A stretch of 64,000 nucleotides of DNA, from positions 21,579,354 through 21,643,353 of the forward strand of contig NC_045142.1 of assembly GCF_008831285.2 (NCBI RefSeq), in the 5' to 3' direction. The notes under the pieces are model-generated. The model was not told where the DNA came from. It saw only the letters and a list, made by a program, of their open reading frames with translations, and did not search any database. Position 1 is the stretch's first letter; the number at the start of each line of letters is the position of its first letter. Position numbers and translations under genes: made by a program. Positions 60,680 to 64,000 of the stretch are shown here, piece by piece. The stretch is from Nymphaea colorata. Its lineage: Eukaryota; Streptophyta; Magnoliopsida; Nymphaeales; Nymphaeaceae.

Positions 60680-61129
60680 TGTTAAAATATAAATCCTTCA
60701 CCAGCACGTTGAAGAGGAGTCTCTTAGGATTCCACCTCCTTGTAGAATGTGTTAAGATATTTAATGTCCTTGTAACATGTGAAGAGTCTCCTAAGATTCT
60801 ATGTTGTAGTTAATATCCTTGTTATATGGGAAGTCTCCTAGGATTCTATGTTGTAGTTAATATCCTTGTAATATGTGAAGTCTCTTAGGTTTCTATGATG
60901 TAATTAATGTCCTTGGAGCTTGCGAAATCTCCTAGGATTCTACGATTGGAGACTCTTAGAATTCTGGAAATGGGATTATAAATAGAGGCCGTGCAAACCA
61001 TTTTGGCTACGGCTTCTTCTCCTCAGTTTCTTCTTGTTTTCATTCTCTCTCTCCCTCTCTCTCTATATCTCTATCTTCTTGCGTGAGTGCTGTTTTCTGG
61101 TTACAGATATTGGTGCTAGATTTCTATCA
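60680..61129 (+). repeat. Copia element 2, 5' LTR with internal tandem repeats
   Basis: Starts TGTTAAAATATAAATCC and ends TTTCTATCA just before the PBS (450 bp). It holds a TATA box TATAAATA at 60977-60984 and a CT-rich R/U5 region (61040-61080). 60725-60960 is built from imperfect repeats of about 46-57 bp around the core CTCCTAGGATTCTATG-TGTAGTTAATATCCTTG, probably enhancer-like U3 repeats. The left boundary is inferred from the TG and cannot be checked against a second LTR. Confidence 0.7.
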
Positions 61130-61141
61130 TGGTATCAGAGC
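61130..61141 (+). other. Primer binding site, Copia element 2
   Basis: TGGTATCAGAGC directly after the LTR; complementary to initiator Met-tRNA as in most plant Copia elements. Identical to the PBS of element 1. Confidence 0.95.
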
Positions 61142-61350
61142 GCCAGGTTACGTTATCTCTACCAAACGAAATGCCCAAACAGGTCTGATCTGGTTAGAAC
61201 TCTTTTCTCATCTTGTCTCTATCCTGAATTTACTTTTCTCTTGCGCAATTCTTGTTCCTTTTTCTTCTTGCTTACCCAAGGACACATCTTGTTATATCGT
61301 GTCTTCTTTCCCTCTCATCTTCTACCTATATACCATTCATTTCTGCTGTC

Positions 61351-62261
61351 ATGGAAAACCTTTCGCATTCCGGCATGTCCTCAAGTTTTCTTCCTCACCT
61401 TATTACCGAAAAACTCAACCATGAGAATTATCTGATTTGGAAAAGGCAAATCATGCCTTTCATAAGAAGTTAAGGCCTCTTTGGACATCTCGATGGTTCA
61501 ACAAAGGCTCCACCAATATCCGTCTTATAGGAAATAAAAAATGAGGCAGGAGAAGTTATTGCTGTTCATGAAGACAACAATCCTGAACATGCTATGTGGA
61601 TGAGACGTGATCAAAGTCTGGTTGCGTATATTTTGTCCACTTTATCTCAACAAGTGTTACTTTCAGTTTTTGATGATTGTACTGCAGAAGAATTATGGGA
61701 AACCCTTGCTGATACCTTTTCCCAAATATCAGAAGCTCGAATTATGTACTTAAAGAAAGAATTTCAGAATTTGAGCAAAGGTTCAACGTCTATCATGGAT
61801 TATTTGGGGCATATTAAGGCCGTCGCAGACCAACTTGCTGTCTCGGGGAATAACATTTCTGATAAGGAAAAGGTGCAGCAAACCTTGAATGGACTTGGGC
61901 ATGATTATCATGCTTTTATTACAGCTCTTGAGGTCCTTCCTTTCTGCCTTCCTTCAACGAACTACAAGGTAAACTTCTCCAACATGAAATGAATATGAAA
62001 AGAGTCATTGAAAGGACTGATCAAGGGAACTCCCAAAATGTGTTGGCTATGAATGTAAAGTTTGGTAAGAGCCATGGGAACTCCAACCATTGTGGTCGTG
62101 GCATTCTACCAACACCACATAACGAAGGTATGTCTCCTTTGGATACTTCAAGAAAAATACCAATTTATTTTCAGTGCAACAAGAAAGGACACATGAACGC
62201 ACAATGTTGGTTTAATCCTCAAAATAAAAACAAAGGGGTAAGACATGATTATAAACAATGA
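61351..62261 (+). pseudogene. Copia Gag, element 2
   Basis: Starts MENLSHSGMSSSFLPHLITE. The Gag core follows (LNHENYLIWKRQIMPF, then ELWETLADTFSQISEARIMYLKKE in two pieces, and LNGLGHDYHAFITAL). Stops occur at about 61471 and 61529, and a frameshift near 61960 is followed by NMKRVIERTDQGNSQNV. The nucleocapsid knuckle reads YFQCNKKGHMNAQC: the first Cys of CX2CX4HX4C is Tyr (TAT, from TGT). A TGA stop at 62259-62261 separates it from protease. Confidence 0.85.
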
Positions 62262-62291
62262 GGACAAAGTTCTAAATCCACCGCTGAAGAT

Positions 62292-62579
62292 ATGCAACAG
62301 CTATTGATGACCGCATTCTCAAAGATGACTATAAAGCAAAATGAGCAAGGAGAATGGTTCTTGGATTCAGGTGCAGCTACCCATGTGACAGGAAATGCAG
62401 GTAAATTGACTAACTTATCCCCTCATTACGGTAGAAGTTGCATTATAACAGGTGATGGAAAATCTCATCCTATTACACGTATTGGAAATGCACATATTCC
62501 ATTGTCATCCTCGTCTCTATCACTGTCTAATGTTGTTCTTGCTCCCAATATAAAAAAAGAACATCATATTCATTTCTAA
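62292..62579 (+). pseudogene. Copia aspartic protease, element 2
   Basis: Open frame with the retroviral-type active-site motif WFLDSGAATHVTGNAG (Asp-Ser-Gly-Ala) near 62355-62400 and the downstream ITGDGKSHPITRIGNAHIPL. It is lost to a frameshift in the NIKKE segment near 62560, after which the next domain continues in another frame. Confidence 0.85.
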
Positions 62580-63838
62580 ACTCATTGATGATACAAGCTC
62601 TTCTGTTGAATTCACACCTTCTTTTGTCTATGTCAAGGACCTCCAAACGAAGAAAATGTTCGCTAGAGGGGAGCGTCAAGGGAATATGTATGTCCTCAAG
62701 GAATGTCTACCCAAGGATTCATCCACTTTTGATATAGGATTGAAGACATTTTCTTTTTCTCATAATGCGTCATCAGTGCCAAGTTCTTGCCATTTTCAAT
62801 CAAAAGTAAGGGGCCCTAATCAATTTTTGGAGTCTGATTTGTGGCATAGTCGGCTAGGACACTGTGGTCGACATTTTATTGAAAAACTTGTCACAGATAG
62901 TCTCATTCCAAGATCAAGTTTACCTCTTACTTCAAGTGTCAAAAAATGTTCAAGTTGTAGACTTTGTAAGAGTCATGTTTTACCTTTCCATAATATAAAT
63001 CAAATGGCTTCCAAACCTTTTGAAACTATTTTTTCTGATGTATGGGGGCCAGCCCCTATTGATTCTATGTCTGGGTCAAGATATTATGTCTTATTCATTG
63101 ACTCTTACTCACGTTTCACCTGAATTTACTTCATGAAACACAAATCAGAAGTACCTCACATATTTCGAAACTTCTATGTCATGATTCAAACTAAATTTTC
63201 ATCCAATGTGGTGCATTTTCAATGTGATGGAGGGGGAGAATATTCCTCGCTTGATTTTATTGAATTTCTACGTGAAAAAGGGATAACTAGACAAATTTCC
63301 TGCCCTTACACACCACAACAAAATGGTGTAGTTGAGTGAAAACATCGACATATAGTTGAAAGCGCCATGAGCATGATGCATGATACTAATATGCCCATTT
63401 CCTTGTGGACTGAAGCCTTCCATACTACTGTATACATAATAAATTGTTTGCCTATGACACTCTTGATGTCTAAATCGCCATATTTTACACTCTTAGGCAA
63501 ACAACCTGATTACAAGAACTTGAAGGTTTTTTGTTGTGTATGCTATGTTCACGTTGATGCAGCCTTGAGGAACAAGTTTCATGACAAAGCTATTCAATGT
63601 AGATTCGTTGGATATGCTGATGAATATAAAGGTTTTCGATGCTATGATCCAACAATTAAACGTATCAAAACTTCAAGAAATGTCATTTTTGATGAACATA
63701 GTTTTGATAATACAAATGAAATGCCTATGACCATTGAATCTTATGATCCCTGGACCAGTACACAGTTATTCAATGCAGATCCTGTTATAGAAAATGATGT
63801 GCCTCAAAGTGAAGATTCAGAGAGAGCAATCCTTTCTT
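62580..63838 (+). pseudogene. Copia integrase, element 2
   Basis: The GAG-pre-integrase zinc-binding region (LWHSRLGHCGRHFIEKL, later CSSCRLCKSH) leads into the integrase core FETIFSDVWGPAPIDSM with the first catalytic Asp intact, then VHFQCDGGGEYSSLDF (second Asp) and PYTPQQNGVVE (catalytic Glu). The domain then continues MPISLWTEAFHTTVYIINCL and GYADEYKGFRCYDP. Two in-frame TGA stops break it: after SYSRFT (about 63121, where Trp is usual) and after NGVVE (about 63337, where Arg is usual). All three DDE residues are present but the chain is interrupted. Confidence 0.85.
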
Positions 63839-64000
63839 GATCAAGATGAATGGCTGAGAACTAATTGAAAGGAAGGGGTATAGATCTCATACCACTTTTT
63901 GGCAAAAATGTAGGAGGGCCGTAGATCACTCCTAGAATTTCTCTCTTTTCACGTCATGTGCACCTCCTTCTTTTTCTTTGAAGAAATTGCCCACCAAATG

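Larger units (their letters stand above)
60680..64000 (+). mobile_element. Copia-type LTR retrotransposon (element 2), 5' part; runs off the window
   Basis: 5' LTR 60680-61129, PBS 61130-61141, gag from 61351, protease near 62359, integrase to about 63720. The reverse transcriptase and 3' LTR would lie beyond 64000. Multiple stops and frameshifts make it non-autonomous. It is a different Copia lineage from the element at 29.5-32.7 kb: the gag sequence differs and the protease motif is WFLDSGAATHV here versus WVVDSGATDHM there. Confidence 0.9.

Overview
This window is a stretch of plant (angiosperm) nuclear DNA. The evidence is split genes with GT-AG introns, two Copia-type LTR retrotransposons primed from a TGGTATCAGAGC site, a plant L1-type LINE, an hAT-like miniature element, nepenthesin/CDR1-type aspartic protease relics, AT-rich intergenic DNA and many long (TA)n tracts. 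A run of exactly 100 N at 23847-23946 is an assembly gap. I see no rRNA, tRNA, organellar or bacterial features and cannot name the species.

Layout. 1-5 kb: repeat-derived DNA with no convincing gene. 7.0-11.1 kb: a decayed LINE on the minus strand. 8.6-23.8 kb: a head-to-tail tandem duplication of about 7.4 kb (8606-16131 and 16518-23846). Each copy carries the 5' part of the LINE on the minus strand, then a CDR1-like aspartic protease pseudogene on the plus strand, then about 3 kb of non-coding DNA. More diverged relics of the same non-coding sequence lie near 2-4.7, 34.1-34.9, 38.0-38.8 and 39.5-40.8 kb, all in the same orientation, so the whole first 41 kb looks like an old, decayed local array. 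28.1-29.3 kb: the possible 3' end of an unidentified host gene, followed by a broken Copia element on the minus strand (29.5-32.7 kb). 32.9 and 44.6 kb: GC-rich-ended hAT-like elements; the second is intact, with 25-bp terminal inverted repeats and a perfect 8-bp target duplication. 42.3-48.4 kb: minus-strand gene debris, including an exon with a three-fold six-residue repeat, a CUE-domain exon with a one-base frameshift, and a GC-rich aspartic protease fragment.

The one gene that can be read end to end is on the minus strand, 55074 to 49440. It has four coding exons that join in frame to give 395 residues: signal peptide, Pro-rich extracellular region, one membrane span, and an acidic Trp-containing tail. 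Its probable GC-rich 5' leader extends to about 56.45 kb. 56.5-60.7 kb is intergenic and repeat-derived. From 60680 to the window edge lies a second Copia element on the plus strand (450-bp 5' LTR, PBS, gag, protease, integrase) broken by stops and frameshifts.

I found no operon-like or clearly new enzymatic system. The most informative content is genome-evolution structure: the duplication whose breakpoint falls in a LINE, sister protease pseudogenes with different catalytic lesions, the intact hAT-like miniature element, and gene fragments clustered at 46-48.5 kb.
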